Under the pieces are notes generated by a model. It was not told where the DNA came from. It saw only the letters and a list, made by a program, of their open reading frames with translations, and did not search any database. A program made the translations under genes and the position numbers. Of a DNA stretch of 64,000 nucleotides, positions 1-8,682 are shown one piece after another; the stretch's first letter is position 1; each line of letters opens with the position of its first letter. The DNA comes from Luteitalea sp. TBR-22 (GTDB taxonomy: Bacteria > Acidobacteriota > Vicinamibacteria > Vicinamibacterales > Vicinamibacteraceae), in assembly GCF_016865485.1 (NCBI RefSeq), contig NZ_AP024452.1, positions 4,858,501 through 4,922,500 of the forward strand, written 5' to 3'.

Positions 1-233
1 TGCACGGCGCAGATGTGCGGATGGGTGACCAACGAGGCCACGTGCGCCTGCCGACGGAAGCGCTCGACGGCCTCGGGGGTGGTGTCCGCGGTGCGGCGCA
101 GCACCTGCACGGCGACGGTGCGCTGCAGGCGGGCGTCGCGGGCCCGCCAGGTCTCGATCGCCCCGTCCTGCCCGATGAGCTCGAGCAGTTGATAGTGCGC
201 GATCTGGCGCGGCGCGGGGGAATCGACGGTCAC
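1..233 (-). CDS. Hanks-type Ser/Thr kinase-fold protein, N-terminal fragment, probable pseudokinase (cut by window edge)
   Basis: The first 77 codons of a minus-strand gene running off the left edge. The GTG start at 233 lies 19 bp after the stop of the upstream kinase gene. The reading aligns without gaps to the start of that neighbour's kinase domain, ending in THPHICAV where the neighbour has QHPHICTI. Two catalytic positions are lost. The ATP-anchoring Lys of the VAIK motif is Gln (VAVQVL, residue 43), and the helix-C Glu is also Gln (RFRRQA against RFRREA). The glycine loop is degenerate (GQDGAIETW instead of GxGGMGxV). In the Hanks family these changes normally abolish phosphotransfer, so a pseudokinase or scaffold is the better call. 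The HRD and DFG motifs and any C-terminal domains lie outside the window. Confidence 0.8.
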   Translation of the reverse strand, partial: MTVDSPAPRQIAHYQLLELIGQDGAIETWRARDARLQRTVAVQVLRRTADTTPEAVERFRRQAHVASLVTHPHICAV

Positions 234-252
234 GGGCAGCGGGTTCCGGCGG

Positions 253-3183
253 TCAGGGCGCCCGGCGCGCCGACGTTGCCGTGGGCGGGGCCCCGGCAGT
301 CGTCGACGGCACGCGCGTGAGGCCATCGTACTCCGCTTGCGCCACCCGTCGCGGCGGGAAGTCGTCGTCGGCGGCCCGCCAGAACGCCAAGGCCATCTCG
401 TAGGCGGTACGGCTCGCCGCGGTCTCGCCGGCGGCGGCGCGCACCCGCGCCAGGCCGAGCCAGGCCAGCGGCACCATCGGCGCGTACGGGTCGGTGCCGC
501 GGTGGCGTACCAGCGACTCGTACTCGCGGGCGGCGTCCGGCCAGGCCCGCTGCAGACGCAATGCCTCGGCGCGCAGGTACAGCGGCACGAGGGCACCGAG
601 CCCACCGGCCTCGGTGGCACGGGCGGGCTCGAGCGCGGCGACGGCGTCGGCGGGACGTCCGGCGTGGATGGCGATCGCCCCGCGCGCCACGGGCGCGAGC
701 ACGGTGCGCACGTAGGTCGACTCGGGCGATCGCCGCTCCCCCTCCTCGACCATCTGTCGGGCCTGGGCCTCGCGGCCCGCCAGTCCGAGCGCGGCGGCCG
801 CCCGGAACCGGCCGACGCCGCCCGCCTCGTCGGCGGGTCGGACCAGGGCGAGGACGCGGGTCACGCGGGCGCCGAGGTCGGGCCCCGGGCGATACACGGC
901 TTCCAGCCAGGCCAGGTGCGCAATCTGGCCTGCGGCGTTGCCGGGCAGGCCGCGCGCCACGGCGAGGTCGACGGCGCGGCGGTACAGCGCCTCGCCCTCG
1001 CGCCAGCGCCCCTCGAACATCGCGATCTGCCCCTGCGCGGCCACCAGGTCGAACTCGCGCGGGCGCCCCCTGGCCCACGTCAGCTGCTGCGCCGCCGACG
1101 GGTCGCCGGCCATCACGGCGAGCTGGTACAGCAATCGGCGTGTCGGCATCGTCGCCGAGTCCTGCGCCACCCCTTCCTGCGCGATGCGGCGTGCCTCGTC
1201 GTAGCGCCCGAGGCCGCGCTGGGCGACGGCGAGGTTGGACACCGCGAACGGGTGGGCCGGGCTGCGACGCAGCGCCTCCTGCGCGGCGGCGACCGCCTTC
1301 TCGTACTGGCCGAGGCGGTTGTAGACCACCGACAGCGCGTTGGCGGGCACGAAGTCGCGCGGGTACGCGGCCTGCCACGCGAGGAGGGTCTCGACGACCG
1401 CGTCCTGGTTGCCGGTGACGCGGTCGTGGTACTGGTAGCGGATGAACAAGCGTTCGCGTTCGCTGACGCGTTCCTGGTGCGCGAACGCCTCGCGCGCGTG
1501 CCGCTCGCTCCGCTCGAGCTCGCCGATGACGCCATAGACCGTCGAGAGCGTCGCGTGCGCCTGCGCGAAGTTCGGGTCGAGGGCAATCGCCTGCTTGAAG
1601 AAGGCCAGCGACTCGAGCTCGCGGCCCCGCCGGCGCTCCTCGAGCCCGAGCGCATAGGCCTTCAGGGCCGGCAGCGACGGCGTCGTCGCCTGCGCCACCG
1701 GGACGTCGAAGCGGGCCAGCGACGGGAGCGACTCGCCGAGCGTGGTGCGCAGCTGCGAGGCCAGCGTGCCGAGCTCGGTCAGCACGGCCTCGCTGCCCGA
1801 CGCGTCGGCCTGCATCCGCCCGAGCGTCTCGCCGGTGCGACAGTCGGTGGCCGCCAGGGTGAGCAGGTAGTGGCTGCCGAAGGGCGCGAGCCGGCCGTCG
1901 ATCATGGCCTTGACGCCGAGCCGCTGGCAGACCTCGCGCGCCACGTCGTGCGTCAGGCGGGTCGCCGCGTCGCGCCCCATCAGGCGCAGCGTCTCGCCGA
2001 CGCGCTGGTCGGACACGACGTCGAGGAACGGCGACTGGCCCAGCTGCACCTTCAGCGCCGTGACCAGCGTGTCGTCGAACACCTGGTTGCCGGTCGCGTT
2101 CTCCACGCTGCCGATGACGATGCTGTCGCGGTCGGTGAGCGCCGGCGTGCGACGGGCGTACCACGCATACCCGAGACTGCCGGCCACCGCCAGCACCGAG
2201 GCCGCCAGCGCGACCTGCGCCCAGGCCGGGCGCGCCGCGTTCGCAGCCGGCACGCCGGCCGGCCCCACCCGTGGCGCGGCGCCGCTCGGCGCGTCGGCGC
2301 GGGCCAGGTCGGTCGCCAGGTCGCTGGCGCGCTGGTAGCGCTGCGCCGGGTCGGCCGCCAGCAGCTTGACGATGATGGCCTCGAGGGCGCGCGGCACGGC
2401 GGGATTGAGCGAGCGCGGCGGCACGAACACGCCCTGCGTGATGCGGCCGAGCACCTGCGCCACCTCGTCGCCCTCGAAGGCGCGGCGGCCCGTTGCCATC
2501 TCGTAGAGCACGCTGCCCAGCGAGAACAGGTCGGTCCGCGGGTCGAGCGGCTCGCCACGCGCCTGCTCCGGCGACATGTAGAACACGGTCCCCATCGCCA
2601 TGCCGGTCTGCGTGAGGTGCAGCGGCCGGGAGCCCGAGCCCGGCCCCTGGGCGGCCGACGAGGGATCGGCGGTGGGGATTGCGCCGGAGTGCGTCGTCGC
2701 GACGGCTTCGTCAGACGCCAGCCGCGCCAGGCCGAAGTCGAGCACCTTGACGTGATCGCCGTCGGTGACGAACAGGTTGGCGGGCTTGATGTCGCGATGG
2801 ATGATGCCGCGCCGGTGCGCGGCGTCGAGCGCGTCGGCCACCTGCCGCGCGATGCCGATCAGGCGCCCGGCGGGCATCGGTCCGTCCTCGATGAGCTCGC
2901 GGACCGTCACGCCATCGAGCCGCTCCATCACGATGAAGGCCTGGCCCTCGTGTTCCCCGAGCTCGTGGATCGTGCAGATGTGCGGATGTTGCAGCGACGA
3001 GGCGAGGCGCGCCTCGCGCCTGAACCGACTCAGCCATTCGCGGGACGTCGCGACCTCCGGATGGAGGATCTTGATCGCCACCTCGCGGCGGAGGCGAGTG
3101 TCCTCGGCACGATGGACCTCGCCCATGCCGCCGACACCCAGCAGGCCGAGAAGGCGATAGTGCGAGAGGAACGCTGCCGCCAT
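253..3183 (-). CDS. Membrane-anchored serine/threonine protein kinase with C-terminal TPR region
   Basis: About 976 residues. The kinase domain (residues about 9-275) carries an intact glycine loop GVGGMGEV, VAIK with Lys38, helix-C RREA, HRDIKPAN (129-136), DFG at 149-151 and an SPEQARG activation segment, so it should be active. A hydrophobic segment (VALAASVLAVAG) near residue 325 is the single membrane pass. It is followed by an adenylate-cyclase-like/TPR sensor region, presumably outside, with repeated helical pairs such as KAYALGLEERRRG and AFFKQAIALDPNFAQAHATL. The ATG at 3183 was preferred to in-frame starts further upstream because it begins 8 residues before the kinase fold. It lies head-to-tail with the degenerate kinase at the left edge, whose start is 19 bp beyond its stop, so the two are likely co-transcribed. 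Substrate unknown. Confidence 0.9.
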   Translation of the reverse strand: MAAAFLSHYRLLGLLGVGGMGEVHRAEDTRLRREVAIKILHPEVATSREWLSRFRREARLASSLQHPHICTIHELGEHEGQAFIVMERLDGVTVRELIEDGPMPAGRLIGIARQVADALDAAHRRGIIHRDIKPANLFVTDGDHVKVLDFGLARLASDEAVATTHSGAIPTADPSSAAQGPGSGSRPLHLTQTGMAMGTVFYMSPEQARGEPLDPRTDLFSLGSVLYEMATGRRAFEGDEVAQVLGRITQGVFVPPRSLNPAVPRALEAIIVKLLAADPAQRYQRASDLATDLARADAPSGAAPRVGPAGVPAANAARPAWAQVALAASVLAVAGSLGYAWYARRTPALTDRDSIVIGSVENATGNQVFDDTLVTALKVQLGQSPFLDVVSDQRVGETLRLMGRDAATRLTHDVAREVCQRLGVKAMIDGRLAPFGSHYLLTLAATDCRTGETLGRMQADASGSEAVLTELGTLASQLRTTLGESLPSLARFDVPVAQATTPSLPALKAYALGLEERRRGRELESLAFFKQAIALDPNFAQAHATLSTVYGVIGELERSERHAREAFAHQERVSERERLFIRYQYHDRVTGNQDAVVETLLAWQAAYPRDFVPANALSVVYNRLGQYEKAVAAAQEALRRSPAHPFAVSNLAVAQRGLGRYDEARRIAQEGVAQDSATMPTRRLLYQLAVMAGDPSAAQQLTWARGRPREFDLVAAQGQIAMFEGRWREGEALYRRAVDLAVARGLPGNAAGQIAHLAWLEAVYRPGPDLGARVTRVLALVRPADEAGGVGRFRAAAALGLAGREAQARQMVEEGERRSPESTYVRTVLAPVARGAIAIHAGRPADAVAALEPARATEAGGLGALVPLYLRAEALRLQRAWPDAAREYESLVRHRGTDPYAPMVPLAWLGLARVRAAAGETAASRTAYEMALAFWRAADDDFPPRRVAQAEYDGLTRVPSTTAGAPPTATSARRAP

Positions 3184-3286
3184 CACAGGGGAGTCGCACG
3201 CGAGGCGTGCGCAGCCGGGAACGACCGCCGATTGTAGCAGACCGCCACGCACCATGGGTGGCTTCTGCCGGGCGGCCACGACGGCA

Positions 3287-5671
3287 TCAGCGCGGCCGCC
3301 GGCCTTCCTCGAGCGCGCGACGCACGTGCGTCAGGAGTGCCTGCGGCAGGAACGGCTTGCCGAGCAGCAGCATCGCGTCGTCGGCGGTCGTCTCGAGATG
3401 ATCCGTGTAGCCGGACATGTACGCCACCGCGATGTCCGGGCGCATCTCGCGCAGGCGCCGGGCGACCGTGAAGCCATCCTGCTCGGGCATCACCAGGTCG
3501 GTGAGCAGCAGGTCGATCGGTCCCTCGTGCCGTGACGCGACCTCGTACGCGGCCTCGCCGCCAGACGCCTCGAGCACCGTGTACCCGGCATTGCGCAGCA
3601 ACAGGCAGACCAGCGTCCGGAGCTCCGCCTCGTCATCGACCACGAGCACGACGGAGGCGCTGCGGGCCCGCGCGACCTCGGTCGCGCCGCCGCTCGGGGT
3701 GTCGCCGCAGGGCACGGCCGGCAGCCAGACGGTGAACGTGGTGCCCTGGCCGATCTCGCTGTCCACCGCGATGCGCCCGCCCTGCTGCGTGACGATCGCG
3801 TAGACGGTGGCCAGCCCGAGCCCCGTGCCGCGGCCGATCTCCTTGGTCGTGAAGAAGGGCTCGAAGATGCGCGCGCGCGTCGCGGCGTCCATGCCGGTCC
3901 CGGTGTCGGCCACCGTCAGCACGACGTGCCTGCCCGGCCGCAGGCCGGCCGGTGCCGGGCCGTCGGCCTCGACCGCGTCGGCACGCGTGGCGATTGTCAG
4001 GGCCCCGCCCTGAGGCATGGCGTCGGCGGCGTTGATGACCAGATTCATCACCACCTGTTCGAGCTGGCCGGCGCCGAGCTCGACGCAACCGGCCTCGGCC
4101 GACAGGTGCAGCGCGAGGGACACCCGCTCGCCGCAGAAGCGGCGCAGCATCGGCTCGAGGCCGCGGACCACCGGCGTCACCTCGATGCGGGTCGGCCGCG
4201 CCACCTGCTTGCGGCTGAAGGCGAGCAGGTTGTGGGTCAGCGTCGCGGCCTGCTCGCTCGCCTTGCGAATCTGCTCGAGGGCCTCGAACTCCGTCGTGCC
4301 TTGGCGCATCCCGGCGCGCAGGAGCTCGCAGTAGCCGAGCGTCACGGTGAGCAGGTTGTTGAAGTCGTGCGCGACGCCGCCGGCCAGCCGGCCGACCGCC
4401 TCCATCTTCTGGGCGTGCCGCAGTTCCTGCTCGGCGCGCGCCCGCTCGTCCTGCTCCCGCAACAGCGACCGGTTGCTCTCCTCGAGCGCGCGGTTGGCCG
4501 AGATGAGCGCCCGCGCCTGGTCGTCGCGCACGGCCTCGGCGCGCCGGCGGCGGATCACGTTGAGCACGAAGCCGACGATGATTGCCGACTGCAGGCCGAT
4601 GAAGCCTGCCGCCGACCAGATGGCCCGCCAGTTCGCCTGGTAGAACGTCGGCGGCGTCCGGTGCACCACGATCGTGCCCGGCGGGAGGTTCTCCTCCACG
4701 ATGCCGTAGCGGCCGAAGACGCGCGCGTCGAACTCGAGCGGCGTCTCGGTGTCCACCTCGATCGGGATCGAGGCCGGCGACCTGCCGGCCAGCACCTGCA
4801 GCGCCCTGGCGCCGATCAGCCGGCCGTGCGACACGCCGGTCCCGGACGTGACTGCCAGCAATCCCTGCTCGCGCGTGTCGTAGGCGATGGCCACCACCGG
4901 CGCACGCGAGGCACCGACGATGGCCGGCATCGTGTCGCGGGCGTCGAGGGCCCGGTCGGTGACATCGGCGATCACGGGCGAGGCGAGCACGACGTCTTCG
5001 GGGGCCACGTCGGTGCGCAGGCGGTCGAGGAGCGCCTCGAAGGTCGTGGATGCCGCCGAGAGCGACTCGAAGGCGACCCCAGGGTGACGGGGCGCCACCT
5101 GCGCGAACTGCGCCTGGAACCCCTCGCCGCCGGCGTCGGCCGAGGTGACCACGAACACCCGTCGCGTCCCGGGCCGCGCGGCCAGCACCGTCGCCACGAT
5201 GCTGTCGATGCGGAACTCCTCGCGCAGTCCCGTCACCCGGGCGCGCGGCACGCGGTCGACGAGGCCGCGGGCCTGCACGCCGCCGAAGACGACGGGGATG
5301 CCGGTGAAGACCTCGGGGTGCGTGAGCACGAACTCGAGCGCCGCATCGTCGCAGGTGACCACCAGGCGCGGCGGCGCGTTGGCGTACTTGGCCGCGAGGA
5401 CGTCACGCATCAGGCCGAGATACGCCGCCCCCCCGTGCCGCCGCGCGTCGAGGTATTCCTCGCGGAGATCGACGCTGATGCCGCCCTCCGTCAGCCGGTC
5501 GAAGAGCCCCTCCGAGACGTCGTGCTCCCACTCGGAGCTCGGGTCGTAGGACTGCAGGAGCACGACGAGCGCGGGTGGTGCCCCGACGCGCGCGGTCTGG
5601 GCGATGACACTGCCGGCCAGTGCCCAGGCAAGGAGACACGCCAGCGTCGCGACGCGTGGGATGGAAGCCAT
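3287..5671 (-). CDS. Hybrid sensor histidine kinase with ABC substrate-binding-like periplasmic domain and receiver domain
   Basis: About 794 residues. A signal peptide (MASIPRVATLACLLAWALAG, then SVIAQ) is followed by a periplasmic region resembling the ABC_sub_bind/TrpX type substrate-binding fold (about 30-330). Next come one transmembrane helix (SAAGFIGLQSAIIVGFVLNV), a coiled coil, a HisKA domain with the phospho-acceptor in GGVAHDFNNLL, an HATPase domain (NAADAMPQGG, DTGTGMD, GTGLGLATVY) and a C-terminal receiver (VVDDEAEL, phospho-acceptor Asp in LLLTDLVMPEQDG). The layout is a one-protein phosphorelay lacking an output domain, so a separate Hpt or response regulator is expected. An alternative in-frame ATG lies 21 bp upstream at 5692. 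The gene starts about 170 bp beyond the end of the Nuo-like gene on the same strand. Ligand unknown. Confidence 0.88.
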   Translation of the reverse strand: MASIPRVATLACLLAWALAGSVIAQTARVGAPPALVVLLQSYDPSSEWEHDVSEGLFDRLTEGGISVDLREEYLDARRHGGAAYLGLMRDVLAAKYANAPPRLVVTCDDAALEFVLTHPEVFTGIPVVFGGVQARGLVDRVPRARVTGLREEFRIDSIVATVLAARPGTRRVFVVTSADAGGEGFQAQFAQVAPRHPGVAFESLSAASTTFEALLDRLRTDVAPEDVVLASPVIADVTDRALDARDTMPAIVGASRAPVVAIAYDTREQGLLAVTSGTGVSHGRLIGARALQVLAGRSPASIPIEVDTETPLEFDARVFGRYGIVEENLPPGTIVVHRTPPTFYQANWRAIWSAAGFIGLQSAIIVGFVLNVIRRRRAEAVRDDQARALISANRALEESNRSLLREQDERARAEQELRHAQKMEAVGRLAGGVAHDFNNLLTVTLGYCELLRAGMRQGTTEFEALEQIRKASEQAATLTHNLLAFSRKQVARPTRIEVTPVVRGLEPMLRRFCGERVSLALHLSAEAGCVELGAGQLEQVVMNLVINAADAMPQGGALTIATRADAVEADGPAPAGLRPGRHVVLTVADTGTGMDAATRARIFEPFFTTKEIGRGTGLGLATVYAIVTQQGGRIAVDSEIGQGTTFTVWLPAVPCGDTPSGGATEVARARSASVVLVVDDEAELRTLVCLLLRNAGYTVLEASGGEAAYEVASRHEGPIDLLLTDLVMPEQDGFTVARRLREMRPDIAVAYMSGYTDHLETTADDAMLLLGKPFLPQALLTHVRRALEEGRRPR

Positions 5672-5837
5672 CGAGCCAGCCCGACTGTACATCCTCGGGA
5701 GGGCCGTCGACGCAGATTGTTTCGGGGCGCGCCGCGGAAGTCTATCGTTGGGTAGTCGCGAGCCGCGACGAGCAGGGACGGGGAAAAAGCGCGCGGACCG
5801 CCGAGGGTGGACGGCCCGCGCGAAAGCGCCGACGGTC

Positions 5838-7283
5838 TTACTCGAAGGCGCGGCCCTGCTGGAGGGAGACGGTGCGGACCGACGGCGCGTCGGGGGCCGA
5901 GGTCCTGTGCGCGCGTGCGGCCGCCGGTTCGACGGTCCATCCCAGCACCAGGCCGGGCGCCACACCGCCGGCGACGAGCAGCACGATGATGGCGGTGAGC
6001 GCCCATCGCTCCCGCGGCAACGCGTCGACCAGCCCCGTCACCGCCGGGCGCGCCGTTCCGAGGAACAGCCGGCTGAAGAGGCGGAACAGGCACACGGCGT
6101 TGAGCGCCGTCGCAATCGGCAGCAGCAGGCCCACCTGCGGATGCGACGCCAGCGAGCCGTGCACGAGCAGGTCCTCGGCCGCGAAGCCGAGCGTGCCCGG
6201 AATCCCGACGAGCGCGAGCCCGGCGATCGCAAAGCCGACGGCGAGCCGAGGCATCGCCTGCGCGAGGCCCTGATGGTGCGACAGGTCGAGATGGCCGCCA
6301 CGCGCCTCGACGGCCCGCAGCACGCCGAACAACGCCGTCGTCGACAGCGCCACCACCGCGAGGTGCACGAAGGCGCCGGTGGTGCCTTCGGCCGTGCCGC
6401 TCTCGAGGCCGGCCAGGATGCACGCCGACTGGCTCAGGACCAGCAGCGCGAGGATGCGCGCCGGCCGCGGCTCGGCCACCGCGCGCACGGCGGCATACAA
6501 GGCCGTGAACAACGCCAGGTCCGACAGCAGCACGAACGCGGAGCCGACCGTGTCGGGGAACACCGGGATCAGCACGCGCGCGAGCACCACGGCGCCGAGG
6601 TGACCGTTGACCAGCAGGGAGATCGGCAATCCGCCCTGCTCGGCCAGGTCGGCCACCCAGGCGTGCGCCGGGAAGATCCCCTTGCGCAGCACGATGGCCA
6701 GCATCACCAGGGCGAAGGCCGCCGGGCCGCCGGCATGCGTGCCGGCCAGGCGTGCGAACGCCGCGATGCCGTGCCCCCCGGGGCTCGTCAGCATCAGCGC
6801 CACGCCGGCCCCGAGCGCGAGGCACGAGGCCGCCAGCGCCGCGCGCGGACGCCACGCCGCGCCGGACGCGAACGGCCCGACCACGAACGGCGCCGCGCCG
6901 ACGGTCCATCCCACCAGCAGCGTCACGGGATTGCCGGCGACGCAGGCGGTCACCGTACCCGACACGGTGACCAGCAGGGCGGCGACGCGGGCGCGCGTGA
7001 GGTCGCGTGCCGGTGCGAGCAGGAACGCCAGCATCGCCGTCAGAGCGTAGATGGCCGCGCCGAGGGCCGGCACACGGCCGCCGTCGAGCCACGCGCCCAC
7101 CGCGGAGTCGCCCTGGACGAGGACCGTGGATGCCCCGGCAGCCGCCGCTGCCAGCAGTGCCGCGACGGCACACGCCGTGACGGCCACACGCCGGAGGATG
7201 CGTGCGTGCGTGGGCAGCGTGAGGGCCGCGACCGCCGGGACAAGCAGGCTGCCCAGCACGAGCAGCAGGTTCGGATCAGCCAT
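5838..7283 (-). CDS. NuoM/NuoN-like proton-conducting membrane subunit of the putative DIC-uptake cluster
   Basis: 481 residues, almost entirely hydrophobic with about 13-14 predicted helices: a proton_antipo_M type protein. The stretch RKGIFPAHAWVADLAEQG followed by LPISLLVNGHLGA corresponds to the Lys/His half-channel motif of NuoL/M/N and MrpA/D antiporter subunits (KxPxHxWLPxA, then PxSxLL). It overlaps the preceding NuoL-like gene by 8 bp (7276-7283), and a GGGAGG sequence precedes its ATG, so it is translationally coupled. It is the last gene of the SulP-dabA-dabB-like operon. Characterised DAB systems need only one such subunit, so a second is unusual. It may add a proton channel or replace part of DabB. 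It is not part of a complex I operon here, since no other nuo gene is nearby. Confidence 0.75.
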   Translation of the reverse strand: MADPNLLLVLGSLLVPAVAALTLPTHARILRRVAVTACAVAALLAAAAAGASTVLVQGDSAVGAWLDGGRVPALGAAIYALTAMLAFLLAPARDLTRARVAALLVTVSGTVTACVAGNPVTLLVGWTVGAAPFVVGPFASGAAWRPRAALAASCLALGAGVALMLTSPGGHGIAAFARLAGTHAGGPAAFALVMLAIVLRKGIFPAHAWVADLAEQGGLPISLLVNGHLGAVVLARVLIPVFPDTVGSAFVLLSDLALFTALYAAVRAVAEPRPARILALLVLSQSACILAGLESGTAEGTTGAFVHLAVVALSTTALFGVLRAVEARGGHLDLSHHQGLAQAMPRLAVGFAIAGLALVGIPGTLGFAAEDLLVHGSLASHPQVGLLLPIATALNAVCLFRLFSRLFLGTARPAVTGLVDALPRERWALTAIIVLLVAGGVAPGLVLGWTVEPAAARAHRTSAPDAPSVRTVSLQQGRAFE

Positions 7284-8682
7284 CGAGGCCCTCCCTCGTC
7301 GTCAACCGCGCGGTGAGGTCGGCGCGACCGCCGGCGGTGGCGGCGCCGGGTGGCCGATAGGACGCGGCTCGCAGGTCGGCGGGCACGCCGGGCGGCCGGC
7401 TGGTCCACTCGTCGATGCGTCCGAGCCACACCGAGAGCGCGTGCAGCGGTTCGATCACCAACCTGTCGATCAGCGTGTCCAGGTGGCTCCGGTCGACGGC
7501 CAGCCGGTAGGCCCACCATTGCACGGGCTCGGGCAGCAGGCGCTCGAAATGCCCACCGGTGGCGGTGAGGTGACCGCCGACGGCGGCGTGCATCTGGTGG
7601 TGGTCGTGCAGCATCGACGGCGCGCGCAGGAACTGCAGCGTGCGCACCAGAGCGTGGCCGGTCATGTGCAGGACGGCGAACCCGGTGAACCCGAGGCCGA
7701 TCTCGACGAACACCAGGCCGACCTGCGTGAGCGCGGCATGGGCCAGCGAGGTCTTGGCGTCGGCCGCGGCGCGCCCCGCCAGGGTTCCGTGCACGGCCGT
7801 CAGCAGCCCGACGATCACGGTCGCCACCGTGGCGATGCGCGACGTGGCCAGCAGCGGCTGGAGCCGCAGCAGCAGGTACGCACCGAGTTGCACCGAGATG
7901 GCGCCGTAGAAGATGGCGCTCGACGGGGTCGGCCCCTCCATGGCGCGCGGGAGCCAGCCGGAGAAGGGCACTTGCGCCGACTTGCCGGCCGCCGCCAGCA
8001 ACAGCAGGAGGCTCACCAGCGTCGCCTGGGCGGCGGTCAGGGCGGGCGCCGTGTCGCCGATCATCGAGGTGCCGGCCCAGTGGTGCAAGAGGAACACGGC
8101 GACGAGCAGCCCCAGATCGCTCGCGCGGTAGACGCCGAACACGCGCAGGCCGCCTTCCACCGGTTCGGGCCGCTCGTGGAAGAACGCGATGAGCAGCACC
8201 GAGGTGAGGCCCACCAGTTCCCAGCCCGCCACCAGAAGGTCGAGGGACCCGGCCGTGAAGACGACCAGCGCGCCGCACGTGAACAGGTGCAGCAACGTGA
8301 AGAACCGGTAGAAGCCCTTCTCCCGATGCAGGTAGGTGTGGGAGAAGTGGCCGATGACGCCGGCCAGCAGCACCGTCAGGGTGACCAGCGGCAGCGACAG
8401 GCCGTCGGCCACCAGGCGGACCGGGAACTCGTAGGCGCCGACCGCGAACCAGTGCCCGAGATCGACGTGCAACCCGGCCCACCCGGCCGCCAGGGCGACC
8501 CACCAGACCGCGGCGAGCGCCAGGAGCATGGCGCCCGACATGAGCGCGCCCAGCCAGCCGATGGCGCGTTCGCTCAACGTCCCGCCCGCGAGCCACAGCA
8601 GGCCCATGACCACGAAGAGCGCGCCAGGCGCCACCACCACGCCGGCGAGCAGCCAGGGCGCCAGTGAGGTCAGCGCGTCCAT
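7276..8682 (-). CDS. dabB: DabB-like (NuoL/MrpA family) proton-channel subunit paired with DabA
   Basis: About 468 residues with some 13 hydrophobic helices. The core helix TFLLL-type region reads WELVGLTSVLLIAFFHERPE, with the Glu of the NuoL WE(L/G)VG motif present. GKSAQVPFSGWLPRAMEGPTP matches the NuoL/MrpA signature GKSAQxPxxxWLPxAMxGPTP. In the DAB system (DUF2309 plus NuoL-like partner) this subunit passes cations to drive DabA-catalysed CO2 hydration to bicarbonate. The ATG at 8682 has a strong upstream AAGGAGG and lies inside the end of dabA (13-bp overlap), fixing the operon order dabA-dabB. The next gene overlaps its end by 8 bp. A lone MrpA-like antiporter is the alternative, but adjacency to dabA makes DabB far more likely. 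Confidence 0.85.
   Translation of the reverse strand: MDALTSLAPWLLAGVVVAPGALFVVMGLLWLAGGTLSERAIGWLGALMSGAMLLALAAVWWVALAAGWAGLHVDLGHWFAVGAYEFPVRLVADGLSLPLVTLTVLLAGVIGHFSHTYLHREKGFYRFFTLLHLFTCGALVVFTAGSLDLLVAGWELVGLTSVLLIAFFHERPEPVEGGLRVFGVYRASDLGLLVAVFLLHHWAGTSMIGDTAPALTAAQATLVSLLLLLAAAGKSAQVPFSGWLPRAMEGPTPSSAIFYGAISVQLGAYLLLRLQPLLATSRIATVATVIVGLLTAVHGTLAGRAAADAKTSLAHAALTQVGLVFVEIGLGFTGFAVLHMTGHALVRTLQFLRAPSMLHDHHQMHAAVGGHLTATGGHFERLLPEPVQWWAYRLAVDRSHLDTLIDRLVIEPLHALSVWLGRIDEWTSRPPGVPADLRAASYRPPGAATAGGRADLTARLTTREGLDG

Noticed and set aside
337-3237. Antisense open frame of about 966 codons opposite the first kinase
   Set aside because: The product has no recognisable domain, and the kinase on the other strand has all its motifs. 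Shadow of high GC.
5838-8682. Two Nuo-like genes as part of a complex I operon
   Set aside because: No other nuo gene is present and both overlap dabA/dabB; a DAB-type assignment fits better.
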